Part shown: in pieces, positions 6,705 through 13,555 of the stretch
Numbering within the stretch: position 1 is the stretch's first letter
Layout: every line of letters starts with the position of its first letter
DNA from: an uncultured Bacilli bacterium
Lineage (GTDB): Bacteria > Bacillota_I > Bacilli_A > RF39 > UBA660
Length of the DNA stretch: 21,886 bases
Assembly: GCA_947628245.1 (NCBI GenBank)
Contig: CANQZH010000004.1
Location: forward strand, 1-21,886
Direction: 5' to 3'
Position numbers and translations under genes: made by a program
Notes under the pieces: model-generated
Told to the model about the DNA's origin: nothing
The model's database searches: none
Seen by the model: only the letters and a program-made list of their open reading frames with translations

Positions 6705-9161
6705 ATGGATAAAATTATTGAAAATAATATAGTAACGGAAGTTAAGGATAGTTTTTTAAATTATTCTATGAGTGTTATTGTTGCTAGAGCTTTGCCTGAT
6801 TTAAGGGATGGTTTGAAGCCAGTTCATCGACGGATTTTATATTCAATGTATGATGCTGGTTATACACCTGATAAACCACATCGTAAGAGTGCGAGAATTG
6901 TGGGGGATGTAATGGGAAAATATCATCCTCACGGTGATTCATCAATTTATGAGGCAATGGTAAGAATGGCTCAACCATTTAGTTTTAGACATATGTTGGT
7001 TGATGGTCACGGGAATTTTGGTAATTTAGATGGTGATGGAGCAGCAGCAATGCGTTATACAGAAGCTAGATTGTCTAAAATTTCTTTGGAAATGGTAAGA
7101 GATATTAATAAAAATACGGTTGATTTTGAACCGAATTTTGATGAAACTGAGCAAGAACCTAAAATTTTACCTAGTCGTTTTCCAAATATTTTGGTTAATG
7201 GAACGATGGGTATTGCTGTAGGAATGGCTACTAATATTCCACCTCATAATTTAGGGGAAGTTATTGATGGGTGTGTAGCATATATTGATAATCCGGATAT
7301 TGATACAGCTGGTTTAATGGAATATATTAAGGGTCCTGATTTTCCAACTGGAGCAACTATTTTAGGTAATTCAGGTATTAAAAAAGCTTATGAGACTGGT
7401 AGAGGGACTATTACTATTCGAGGTAAGGTAGAAATTGATGAGAATAATGGTAAATCAAGAATAATTGTTACAGAGTTGCCTTATCAAGTTAATAAAGCTG
7501 AATTTCAATCAAGAATTGGTCAGTTGGTTCGAGATAAAATTATTGATGGTATTTCCGATTTACACGAGGAATCAAATTTGGAAAATCCGGTTAGGGTAGT
7601 TATTTATTTAAAAAGAGAAGCTAATGCTAATGTTGTGTTAAATAATTTGTATAAGCATACTCAATTGCAAACTACTTATGGAATTAATTTTTTGATGCTT
7701 GATCATCAAAAACCAGTGGTTTTACCTTTAAAGGATATTATAAGTAAATATATTGATTATCAAAAGGAAATTATTATTCGAAGAACTCAGTTTGATTTGA
7801 AAAAAGCTGAAGATCGGGTTCACATTTTGGAAGGTTTTAAGATAGCTTTAGATCATATTGATGAGGTTATCAAGATTATTAGAAATAGTGAAACTGATGT
7901 AATAGCTAAGGAAACTTTAATTGCTAGATTTGCTTTGGATGAAATTCAGGCTGAAGCTATTTTGGAAATGAGACTTAGAAGATTAACTGGTTTGGAACGT
8001 GAAAAAATAGAGAATGAATTAGCTGAATTGTTAAAGGAAATTGAGCGTTTAAGAGAAATTTTGGCTAGTGAAGAAAAAGTGTTAGCTATAATTAAGGAAG
8101 AATTAATTGAAATTAAACGTAAATATGCTGATGAACGTCGTACTAATATTGATATGACAGCTATTGAATTTATTGAGGATGAATCATTAATTCCTGAAGA
8201 AAATGTTATGGTTGCTTTAACTAATAAAGGTTATATTAAAAGGACGGTTGTTGATACGTTTAAATCTCAAAACCGTGGTGGTGTTGGTGTTAAAGGAATG
8301 GGTACTAATGAAGATGACTTTGTTGAACATTTAATTAACTTATCAACACACGATTATGTATTGTTTTTTACTAATCGTGGTAAGGTATATCGTTTAAAGG
8401 GTTATGAAATTCCTGAATTTAGCCGTCAATCAAAGGGTTTACCAGTTATTAACTTGTTACAAATTGATAAAGATGAATCTATTAATTCTTTGGTAACGAT
8501 AAGTAAGGATGAATCTAATAAATATTTAATGTTTGTTACAAAGAAAGGTATTGTTAAGAAAACAAATATTTCTGAGTTTGACTCTATTAGAACTAATGGT
8601 AAGATTTGTATTTCACTTAGGGATAATGATGAATTAATAAGTGTAAGAAAAACATCAGGAAAAGATATGGTTTTATTAGGTTCTAATTCAGGTAGAATGG
8701 TTAAATTTAATGAAGAACAAATACGAGTAATGGGTAGAACAGCAAGTGGTGTTAGAGGTATTAATTTAGAGGGAGAATATAATTGTATTGGAGCTGAAGT
8801 TGCAACTGATGACGATAAAATATTGATTGTAACGGAGAAGGGTTATGGCAAGCAAACAAATGTTTGTGAGTATCGAACAACTAGTCGCGGTAGTAAAGGT
8901 GTTAAAGCTTTAAATATTACTGATAAAAATGGTCCTATTGCTTCATTTAAGTTAGTTACTGAAAATTCTGATGTTGTTATTATTACTAATACTGGTATGA
9001 CTATTAGATTACCACTTGATCAAATTTCAACTTTGGGTCGGGTTACTCAAGGTGTTCGATTAATACATTTGAGAGAACAACAAAATGTTTCAACAATTAG
9101 TATTGTTGAACATCAAGTTAAAGAAGAAAGTGAAAATAGTGAAGAAGATATTACTGATTAG
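6705..9161 (+). CDS. gyrA: DNA gyrase subunit A
   Basis: Breakage-reunion subunit of gyrase, 818 residues. The catalytic tyrosine is Y118 in AAAMRYTEARL. The quinolone-determining region reads HPHGDSSIYE (74-83), with Ser79 and Glu83 at the positions equal to E. coli Ser83 and Asp87; these are the sensitive-type residues seen in other Firmicutes. The C-terminal beta-pinwheel contains a GyrA box QNRGGVG (522-528) in which the usual basic residue is Val. It ends in an acidic tail. SD AGGGGAGG lies at 6690-6697, 13 nt after the gyrB stop begins, so it is in the recF-gyrB-gyrA operon. Its stop codon lies inside a terminator. Confidence 0.97.
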   Translation: MDKIIENNIVTEVKDSFLNYSMSVIVARALPDLRDGLKPVHRRILYSMYDAGYTPDKPHRKSARIVGDVMGKYHPHGDSSIYEAMVRMAQPFSFRHMLVDGHGNFGNLDGDGAAAMRYTEARLSKISLEMVRDINKNTVDFEPNFDETEQEPKILPSRFPNILVNGTMGIAVGMATNIPPHNLGEVIDGCVAYIDNPDIDTAGLMEYIKGPDFPTGATILGNSGIKKAYETGRGTITIRGKVEIDENNGKSRIIVTELPYQVNKAEFQSRIGQLVRDKIIDGISDLHEESNLENPVRVVIYLKREANANVVLNNLYKHTQLQTTYGINFLMLDHQKPVVLPLKDIISKYIDYQKEIIIRRTQFDLKKAEDRVHILEGFKIALDHIDEVIKIIRNSETDVIAKETLIARFALDEIQAEAILEMRLRRLTGLEREKIENELAELLKEIERLREILASEEKVLAIIKEELIEIKRKYADERRTNIDMTAIEFIEDESLIPEENVMVALTNKGYIKRTVVDTFKSQNRGGVGVKGMGTNEDDFVEHLINLSTHDYVLFFTNRGKVYRLKGYEIPEFSRQSKGLPVINLLQIDKDESINSLVTISKDESNKYLMFVTKKGIVKKTNISEFDSIRTNGKICISLRDNDELISVRKTSGKDMVLLGSNSGRMVKFNEEQIRVMGRTASGVRGINLEGEYNCIGAEVATDDDKILIVTEKGYGKQTNVCEYRTTSRGSKGVKALNITDKNGPIASFKLVTENSDVVIITNTGMTIRLPLDQISTLGRVTQGVRLIHLREQQNVSTISIVEHQVKEESENSEEDITD

Positions 9162-9174
9162 GTAATATCTTTTT
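9146..9174 (+). terminator. Intrinsic terminator overlapping the gyrA stop codon
   Basis: AGATATTAC (9146-9154) and GTAATATCT (9162-9170) form a perfect 9-bp stem with a 7-nt loop that contains the gyrA stop, followed by TTTT. It ends 1 nt before the first parS site, closing the gyrase operon before the ParB-loading region. Confidence 0.8.
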
Positions 9175-9175
9175 A

Positions 9176-9191
9176 TGTTTCACGTGAAACA
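9176..9191. other. parS: parS site 1
   Basis: TGTTTCACGTGAAACA, a perfect 16-bp palindrome identical to the canonical ParB-binding parS sequence. Followed by TTGGT, like sites 3 and 5. Confidence 0.95.
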
Positions 9192-9427
9192 TTGGTTTAA
9201 TTTTTTTTCTAATTTAAAAACTAATAATTTGTATTAAGAAAATTTATTTCTAATATTATGATGATCTTAATTTTATAAAATCTTTAGTTGAGATTATTTA
9301 TTTTCTTATTAATAAAATAATTTTAAATTTTTATTAATATGTAAGTATATTTGATATAACACATAGCCTATTTTGTTACAATTTATAAATATTCATATAT
9401 GTTGATTCATTAAATTTTAATAATTAA

Positions 9428-9443
9428 TGTTTCACGTGAAACA
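9428..9443. other. parS: parS site 2
   Basis: TGTTTCACGTGAAACA. Its centre is 252 bp from site 1. Followed by TTGTG, like site 4; a perfect DnaA box starts 2 nt later. Confidence 0.95.
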
Positions 9444-9444
9444 T

Positions 9445-9453
9445 TGTGGATAA
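9445..9453 (-). other. DnaA box beside parS site 2
   Basis: TGTGGATAA is the exact reverse complement of TTATCCACA, separated from parS site 2 by a single base. The equivalent place beside parS site 4 has a one-mismatch box. Confidence 0.6.
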
Positions 9454-9460
9454 CTTAAAT

Positions 9461-9477
9461 GTTTACTATGAGTAAAC
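9461..9477. repeat. Inverted repeat, copy 1 (operator-like)
   Basis: GTTTACTATGAGTAAAC: 7-bp arms GTTTACT/AGTAAAC around ATG. The arms are conserved in the second copy at 9929-9945 while the central bases differ. There is no U-tract, so it is not a terminator. A protein-binding palindrome is a possible reading; the binder is unknown. Confidence 0.55.
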
Positions 9478-9573
9478 TTACATTTAAAATAAAATTATAT
9501 TTTATTATGTTTTTTAAAAAATTAGTATTAAAAATATATGATAGTAAGAATTCAATAACAGTTTTTATAACGA

Positions 9574-9593
9574 TTACTATGAAAAAGTAGTAA
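9574..9593. repeat. Second inverted repeat, copy 1
   Basis: TTACTA (9574-9579) and TAGTAA (9588-9593) around an 8-nt spacer. The matching place in the duplicated unit (10025-10044) keeps and extends the dyad. Confidence 0.4.
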
Positions 9594-9699
9594 ATAATTT
9601 TTAATTATATTGTTTATTTAATTAATTTATGCTGTTAATATTTTAAGATGTATAAAAAAATATTTTAATTAGTAATTTTAAAAATTATATAAGTTCTAA

Positions 9700-9715
9700 T
9701 GTTTCACGTGAAACA
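9700..9715. other. parS: parS site 3
   Basis: TGTTTCACGTGAAACA, 272 bp after site 2. It is preceded by TTCTAA (as is site 5) and followed by TTGGT (as are sites 1 and 5). It is the junction of the tandem duplication. Confidence 0.95.
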
Positions 9716-9893
9716 TTGGTTAAATATAATTAACATTTCTCCAATTAATAAATTCTATTATGAAAATTTATTTTAAAAAATATGATAACTAATCTTAATT
9801 TATAAAAATTTAATTTAAATGAATTGCTATGATTATAAATTTTGTATTAATATTTGGATGATGATTGATTGATTTATTAAATTACAAGATCAA

Positions 9894-9909
9894 TGTTTCA
9901 CGTGAAACA
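9894..9909. other. parS: parS site 4
   Basis: TGTTTCACGTGAAACA, 194 bp after site 3, followed by TTGTG as at site 2 and by a variant DnaA box. Confidence 0.95.
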
Positions 9910-9912
9910 TTG

Positions 9913-9921
9913 TGTGAATAA
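9913..9921 (-). other. Variant DnaA box beside parS site 4
   Basis: TGTGAATAA, one mismatch to the reverse-complement box TGTGGATAA, 3 nt from parS site 4. It is the counterpart of the perfect box next to site 2. Confidence 0.45.
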
Positions 9922-9928
9922 CTCAAGC

Positions 9929-9945
9929 GTTTACTAAGAGTAAAC
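9929..9945. repeat. Inverted repeat, copy 2 (operator-like)
   Basis: GTTTACTAAGAGTAAAC, the same 7-bp arms as 9461-9477, and nearly the same distance from its parS site (19 versus 17 nt). Confidence 0.55.
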
Positions 9946-10024
9946 TTATATTTAAAATTAAATTATATTTTGTTATGTTTTTTAATTAAAAATATATAAT
10001 ATACAGTAAGGGTTTTGATAAAGA

Positions 10025-10044
10025 TTACTATAAAAGTATAGTAA
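10025..10044. repeat. Second inverted repeat, copy 2
   Basis: TTACTATA (10025-10032) and TATAGTAA (10037-10044) form a perfect 8-bp dyad around AAAG. It is the counterpart of 9574-9593. Confidence 0.45.
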
Positions 10045-10145
10045 ATTATTTTTAACTATTATTGTTTATTTAATTAATTTCTATAGTTATTAAAATATAT
10101 AAAAAACATTTTAAGTAATAATTTTAAAAATTATATACATTCTAA

Positions 10146-10161
10146 TGTTTCACGTGAAACA
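10146..10161. other. parS: parS site 5
   Basis: TGTTTCACGTGAAACA, 252 bp after site 4. It ends 6 nt before the -35 box of the SRP RNA promoter. Confidence 0.95.
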
Positions 10162-10167
10162 TTGGTA

Positions 10168-10196
10168 TTTACAACAAATATTTTTTTTGCTATAAT
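10168..10196 (+). promoter_or_regulatory. Strong promoter of the SRP RNA
   Basis: TTTACA (10168-10173), a 17-nt spacer and TATAAT (10191-10196), with a TGC extension (10188-10190). It is the best sigma-A promoter in the window. The predicted start is near 10203. Confidence 0.85.
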
Positions 10197-10202
10197 TTAT
10201 TT

Positions 10203-10280
10203 GTGCAACAAATATGCTGTAAACTGGTCAGAATCGGAAGATAGCAGCCATATCGGTCTCTGTTTGTGTGCACTTTTTTT
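10203..10280 (+). ncRNA. ffs: Signal recognition particle RNA (4.5S/scRNA, small bacterial type)
   Basis: RNA scaffold that binds Ffh and docks with FtsY for co-translational membrane targeting. The conserved helix-8 core is present: GGTCAG, then CGGAAG (GGAA tetraloop), then AGCAGCC, matching E. coli 4.5S positions. The ends pair: GTGCAACAAA at the 5' end with TTTGTGTGCAC at the 3' end (a two-base bulge), followed by a T7 tract (10274-10280) as terminator. At about 71-78 nt it is short, like mycoplasma SRP RNAs and without the Alu domain of Bacillus scRNA. In B. subtilis this gene lies between tadA and dnaX; here it precedes tadA. Exact ends are inferred. Confidence 0.93.
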
Positions 10281-10293
10281 ATGGGAGGATATT

Positions 10294-10707
10294 ATGCAAG
10301 AAGATATTTTTGAAATATGTATAGAAGAAGCTCAAAAAGCTTATGACTGTGATGATGTACCAATAGGTGCAGTACTTATTAACAATAATGTCATTGTAGC
10401 TAAGGGTTTTAATAATCGTGAATCTTTACATAATGTTATGGGTCACGCTGAAATAAATGTTATTTTGGAAGCTTCTAAAAAATTAGGAAGATGGAATTTA
10501 AGTGATTGTGATCTATATGTTACTTTAAAACCTTGTTCAATGTGTTTAGAAGTAATTAAACAAGCTAGGATTAAAAATGTTTATTATTTATTAGACAAAC
10601 CATTATATAAAAAAGAATATGATAAAACGGTTGTCACTAAAATAAATAACGTAAACGAACATACGTATGTTAAAATGTTGACTGATTTTTTTCAAAATAA
10701 ACGTTAG
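10294..10707 (+). CDS. tadA: tRNA adenosine deaminase TadA (compact)
   Basis: Zinc deaminase that converts A34 to inosine in tRNA-Arg(ACG). Zinc and catalytic motifs are GHAEI (His51, Glu53) and PCSMC (Cys81, Cys84). The ATG at 10294 is chosen because GGGAGG (10283-10288) precedes it with ideal spacing; any longer reading would run backwards through the SRP RNA. At 137 residues it is shorter than the usual 150-165, and after the PCxMC helix it has YYLLDKPLYKKEYDK instead of the common YGAxDPKxGA segment. No promoter of its own is visible, so expression probably depends on read-through of the SRP RNA terminator. Another cytidine-deaminase-like role cannot be excluded, but the position next to ffs/dnaX supports TadA. 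Confidence 0.85.
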   Translation: MQEDIFEICIEEAQKAYDCDDVPIGAVLINNNVIVAKGFNNRESLHNVMGHAEINVILEASKKLGRWNLSDCDLYVTLKPCSMCLEVIKQARIKNVYYLLDKPLYKKEYDKTVVTKINNVNEHTYVKMLTDFFQNKR

Positions 10708-10710
10708 ATA

Positions 10711-10719
10711 TGTTATAAT
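10711..10719 (+). promoter_or_regulatory. Extended -10 promoter of dnaX
   Basis: TGTTATAAT, 4 nt after the tadA stop, with TTCAAA (10691-10696) 17 nt upstream as a 4/6 -35 inside tadA. The predicted start is near 10726, giving a leader of only about 17 nt. It probably drives the long dnaX-to-mfd operon. Confidence 0.65.
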
Positions 10720-10742
10720 GGTATTTGAAAGGACGTGAAACT

Positions 10743-12401
10743 GTGGATTATAAAGTTCTTTATCGTAAATATCGTCCAGATTGTTTTGAAAATATTGTTG
10801 GTCAAAATTATACAATATCTATGTTGAAAAATGCTGTTATTAACAATAAGTTATCTCACGCTTATTTATTTACAGGTCCAAGAGGAACTGGTAAGACTAG
10901 TACAGCTAAGGTTTTTGCTAAGACTATAAATTGTGAAAATAGAATAAATGGTGAAGCTTGTGGTAAATGTTCTTCTTGTTTAAATTTTGCTCATAGTTCA
11001 GATATAATTGAAATTGATGCTGCATCTAATAATGGTGTTGATGATATTCGTGAATTAATTAATAATGTAAAAATTGCTCCTACTTTTAGTAAATATAAAA
11101 TATATATAATTGATGAAGTTCATATGATGACTCAAAGTGCTTTTAATGCTTTATTATTAACGTTAGAAGAACCTCCGGCTCACGCCATATTTATTATGGC
11201 TACTACTAATGTCGAAAGTGTTCCAATAACGATATTATCTAGATGTCAACGGTTTAATTTTAAAAAAATTGATTTTGAAACTATAAAAAATCAACTTATT
11301 AAAATTTGTGATAATGAAAAAATTAAAATAACTGATGAAGCTGTTAATGAGATAACCTATTTATCTGAGGGTGGATTAAGAGATGCTTTATCATTGCTTG
11401 ATCAATTATCGTCTGAAAATGAAGAAATAACGTTGGATAACATTTTGGCAAATTATGGTTCAATTTCTTCTTTATTTATTAAAAATTTAATTGATAGTAT
11501 TGAAAAAAATGATGCTGAAAAGATTATTCAAGCGATGAATGAATTAGAAAATAGTTCTAGTGATTATAAGGTTTTTATTAAAAAATTAGTTAATGAATTA
11601 ATTAAAAAGGCTATTCAAATTAAACAAAATTTAGTTAAAACTTCTTTGTCTTATGAAAATATAAAAAATTTAATTTTGGATTTAAATGATTGTTTTAATA
11701 AAATTAGTATCCATATCAATCCTTATTCATTAATTCAAGTTATTTTATTACAATATGTTAATCAAAAAAATATAGAAACTAATTTAAAAGATAGCGATAA
11801 TCTTAGTAATATAACTAATGATAAATCTAATAGTAAAGAAAAATCTAATGATAACAATAACTTAAACATAAATAAACTCGATGAAACTGTTCAAAATAAT
11901 ACTGAAGTATTATCATATACTGAAGAATTTAATGAATATTTAAATGAATTAAAAAGTGTTAGAATTAATAATTGTTTTGCTACAGCTCAAAAAAATATTT
12001 TAAATACATATCAGGAAAAATTAGAAAATAGTAAAGATTTAGGCAATCTTCAATCGTTATTAATTGATGCTAAAATTGTTGCAGCTGGTAGTGATATTGT
12101 TTTATTTGCAACTTCATTAGCAAGTACAGCTGATTTAATTAATCATCATATGGAACAAATTGAAGAGCATTTATCTACTGTTTTAGGCGTTAATGATTTA
12201 AAAATTATTGCAGTAAGTAATGAAGAATGGTTAAAAAATAAACAAGAATATATTCAAAATTTAAAAAATGGTGTAAAATATGAAGTAATTGATGAATCAG
12301 GCATTCAAGAATTAAAACCAACTATAAGTGATTCACAATTAGAAGAATTTGTAGAAGAAATGTTTGCAGATAATAAGATTGAAATTATTGAAGGAGAGTG
12401 A
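10743..12401 (+). CDS. dnaX: DNA polymerase III gamma/tau subunit (clamp loader)
   Basis: AAA+ motor of the clamp loader that places DnaN on primed DNA. I chose GTG at 10743 (552 residues): AAAGGA lies 9 nt upstream, and the protein then begins with DYKVLYRKYRP, the family N-terminus. The alternative TTG at 10725 has no SD. Walker A GPRGTGKT is near residue 45, zinc cysteines CGKCSSC near 72, Walker B IYIIDEVHMM near 120 and SRCQRF near 166. An Asn/Ser/Lys/Asp-rich low-complexity linker occupies about residues 348-385, before the tau C-terminal domain. The TGA stop is 8 nt before ybaB. No gamma-producing frameshift site was identified. Confidence 0.96.
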   Translation: MDYKVLYRKYRPDCFENIVGQNYTISMLKNAVINNKLSHAYLFTGPRGTGKTSTAKVFAKTINCENRINGEACGKCSSCLNFAHSSDIIEIDAASNNGVDDIRELINNVKIAPTFSKYKIYIIDEVHMMTQSAFNALLLTLEEPPAHAIFIMATTNVESVPITILSRCQRFNFKKIDFETIKNQLIKICDNEKIKITDEAVNEITYLSEGGLRDALSLLDQLSSENEEITLDNILANYGSISSLFIKNLIDSIEKNDAEKIIQAMNELENSSSDYKVFIKKLVNELIKKAIQIKQNLVKTSLSYENIKNLILDLNDCFNKISIHINPYSLIQVILLQYVNQKNIETNLKDSDNLSNITNDKSNSKEKSNDNNNLNINKLDETVQNNTEVLSYTEEFNEYLNELKSVRINNCFATAQKNILNTYQEKLENSKDLGNLQSLLIDAKIVAAGSDIVLFATSLASTADLINHHMEQIEEHLSTVLGVNDLKIIAVSNEEWLKNKQEYIQNLKNGVKYEVIDESGIQELKPTISDSQLEEFVEEMFADNKIEIIEGE

Positions 12402-12408
12402 TTAGCAT

Positions 12409-12705
12409 ATGAATATGCAAAAATTGATGCAACAAGCTCAAAAAATGGAAAGAGATATTCAAAAAAAGCAAGAAGAATTAGAAAAAATGAGTTTTACTGG
12501 GGTTTATGAATGGGTAGAAGTTGTTTTAAATGGAAAGAAAGAAATGATTTCTTGTAAAATAAATCGTGATAATGTTGATAGTGATGATATTGAAATGTTA
12601 CAAGATTTTATTGTTTTAGCTGTTAAGGATGCAATTGTTAAATATGATCGTGAATATAATGAAAAAATGGGTCAATATTCAAATATGCTTGGTGGATTGA
12701 TGTAA
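12409..12705 (+). CDS. ebfC: YbaB/EbfC family nucleoid-associated protein
   Basis: 98-residue member of the small dimeric DNA-binding family conserved between dnaX and recR. It starts NMQKLMQQAQKMERDIQKKQ (helical arm) and ends YNEKMGQYSNMLGGLM, the family's usual Met/Gly-rich tail. SD GGAGAG (12393-12398) lies inside the end of dnaX. Its stop is 1 nt before the recR start. Its role in nucleoid structure or RecR-linked repair is inferred from relatives. Confidence 0.93.
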   Translation: MNMQKLMQQAQKMERDIQKKQEELEKMSFTGVYEWVEVVLNGKKEMISCKINRDNVDSDDIEMLQDFIVLAVKDAIVKYDREYNEKMGQYSNMLGGLM

Positions 12706-12706
12706 A

Positions 12707-13312
12707 ATGCATATTTATCCTTTAGAGTTAGAAAGACTTATGGAGTTTTTTAAAAAACTTCCTGGAATTGGAGAAAAAAGTGCTGAGAGATTAGCATTAT
12801 CCTTATTAGATATGCCTGATGAATATTTACAATCTATAAGCACTGATATCTTAAATGCTAAGAAAAATTTACATCCTTGTTCAATTTGTGGGCAAATTAC
12901 TAATCAAGATATTTGTGATATTTGTGAAAGTACAACGAGAAATCAAAATTTAATATGCGTTATAGAGGATTATAAAAGTGTTTTTGCGTTTGAAAAAGCT
13001 GGTAATTATTTAGGGGTGTATCACGTTTTAAATGGCTTACTTTCTCCTATGGAAGATGTTGGAGTTGAAGATATTAATTTAATTAGTTTAATTAAAAGAG
13101 TTGAAAAGTTAGAAAATCCTGAAATAATTTTAGCTTTAAAATCGTCTATTGAAGGGGAAACAACAACTTTATACATTCAAAAAATATTTGAAAATAAAAA
13201 TGTTAAAATATCAAGATTATCTTATGGCTTACCTATTGGAGCTGAAATTGATTATTTAGATACTACAACTTTAGATAGGGCTTTAGAAGATCGAAAAATT
13301 ATTTCTGAATAA
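12707..13312 (+). CDS. recR: Recombination mediator RecR
   Basis: 201 residues, the usual length. RecR forms a tetrameric clamp and works with RecF (upstream in this window) and RecO to load RecA at gaps. A helix-hairpin-helix with LPGIGEKSAERLAL is at about 18-31. The zinc finger has Cys58, Cys61, Cys70 and Cys73 (CSIC...CDIC). TOPRIM starts at ICVIEDYKSVFAFEKAG (83-99) and continues to about 177. It has no SD of its own worth noting and is probably coupled to ybaB (1-nt gap). Confidence 0.96.
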   Translation: MHIYPLELERLMEFFKKLPGIGEKSAERLALSLLDMPDEYLQSISTDILNAKKNLHPCSICGQITNQDICDICESTTRNQNLICVIEDYKSVFAFEKAGNYLGVYHVLNGLLSPMEDVGVEDINLISLIKRVEKLENPEIILALKSSIEGETTTLYIQKIFENKNVKISRLSYGLPIGAEIDYLDTTTLDRALEDRKIISE

Positions 13313-13350
13313 TTTTTCTTTTTTTACATATAATTTGATGAGGGATATAT

Positions 13351-13539
13351 ATGCTTAAAAAATTAGGAAAATTATTAAGAAATATAGTCTTGGCGTTTTT
13401 ACTTATTTATGCTTTAGATTATTTAGTTAGTTCATTACACGTTTATATTCCCATTAATGTTTTTACAGTTGGGATAACAACATTTCTTGGTTTACCTGGT
13501 CTTGCCTCTTTAATTATTTTATTTTTTATTGTAAAATAA
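13351..13539 (+). CDS. bofA: BofA-like small membrane protein
   Basis: 62 residues with two hydrophobic segments (about 9-28 and 38-61). The C-terminal part, YIPINVFTVGITTFLGLPGL, matches the BofA family signature (HVPINLVTTAISGILGIPGI in B. subtilis). In spore formers BofA anchors and inhibits the SpoIVFB protease in the forespore outer membrane, controlling sigma-K. It lies right after recR, as in Bacillus (recR-yaaL-bofA). It is shorter than the 87-residue B. subtilis protein and lacks its first membrane segment. SD GAGGG; a TATAAT at 13329-13334 could be a local promoter but has no good -35. Whether this organism sporulates cannot be told from the window. Confidence 0.8.
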   Translation: MLKKLGKLLRNIVLAFLLIYALDYLVSSLHVYIPINVFTVGITTFLGLPGLASLIILFFIVK

Positions 13540-13555
13540 CTTTAGGTGGTGTTTT

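Larger units (their letters stand above)
9176..9699. repeat. Tandem duplication, unit 1 (two parS sites)
   Basis: A 524-bp unit made of parS-TTGGT-spacer-parS-TTGTG-spacer. It matches 9700-10145 in order and content. The second spacers are clearly alike, with shared blocks such as the GTTTACT/AGTAAAC palindrome, GTTTATTTAATTAATTT and TTTTAAAAATTATATA before TTCTAA. The first spacers are more diverged and differ in length. Confidence 0.75.
9700..10145. repeat. Tandem duplication, unit 2 (two parS sites)
   Basis: A 446-bp diverged copy of 9176-9699. Its first spacer is about 60 bp shorter and its second about 20 bp shorter. The spacers have diverged while all parS sites remain identical, so the sites appear to be under selection. 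Site 5 plus TTGGT looks like the start of a third unit cut off by the SRP RNA promoter. Confidence 0.75.
9162..10161. other. Gene-free ParB-loading (centromere-like) region
   Basis: One kilobase of very AT-rich DNA with no plausible ORF on either strand. It contains five identical parS sites, one perfect and one variant DnaA box, two pairs of conserved inverted repeats and an old tandem duplication. In B. subtilis an rRNA operon follows gyrA; nothing like rRNA is present here. Transcription enters neither side: the gyrA terminator closes the left, and the SRP RNA promoter fires rightward from the right edge. Confidence 0.85.

Noticed and set aside
6784..6978. Minus-strand ORF inside gyrA
   Set aside because: Shadow of a strongly conserved gyrA segment (the quinolone region); no SD and no recognisable protein.
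9162..10161. CRISPR array or insertion-sequence remnant
   Set aside because: The 16-bp repeats are the palindromic parS sequence with long, mutually related spacers; there is no transposase fragment or terminal inverted repeat.
10162..10293. A 44-residue N-terminal extension of TadA reading from 10162
   Set aside because: It lies over the SRP RNA and its promoter, has no SD, and the real start at 10294 has GGGAGG upstream.
10733..10741. parS half-site-like ACGTGAAAC before the dnaX start
   Set aside because: Only one half matches; the left half is unrelated. Probably chance and part of the dnaX leader.
10603..10815. Minus-strand ORF across the tadA-dnaX junction
   Set aside because: Crosses the dnaX promoter and start in antisense; AT-rich chance ORF.
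11785..11880. Programmed frameshift site producing a gamma form of DnaX
   Set aside because: A-runs are everywhere in this sequence; no slippery heptamer with a stimulatory structure could be singled out.
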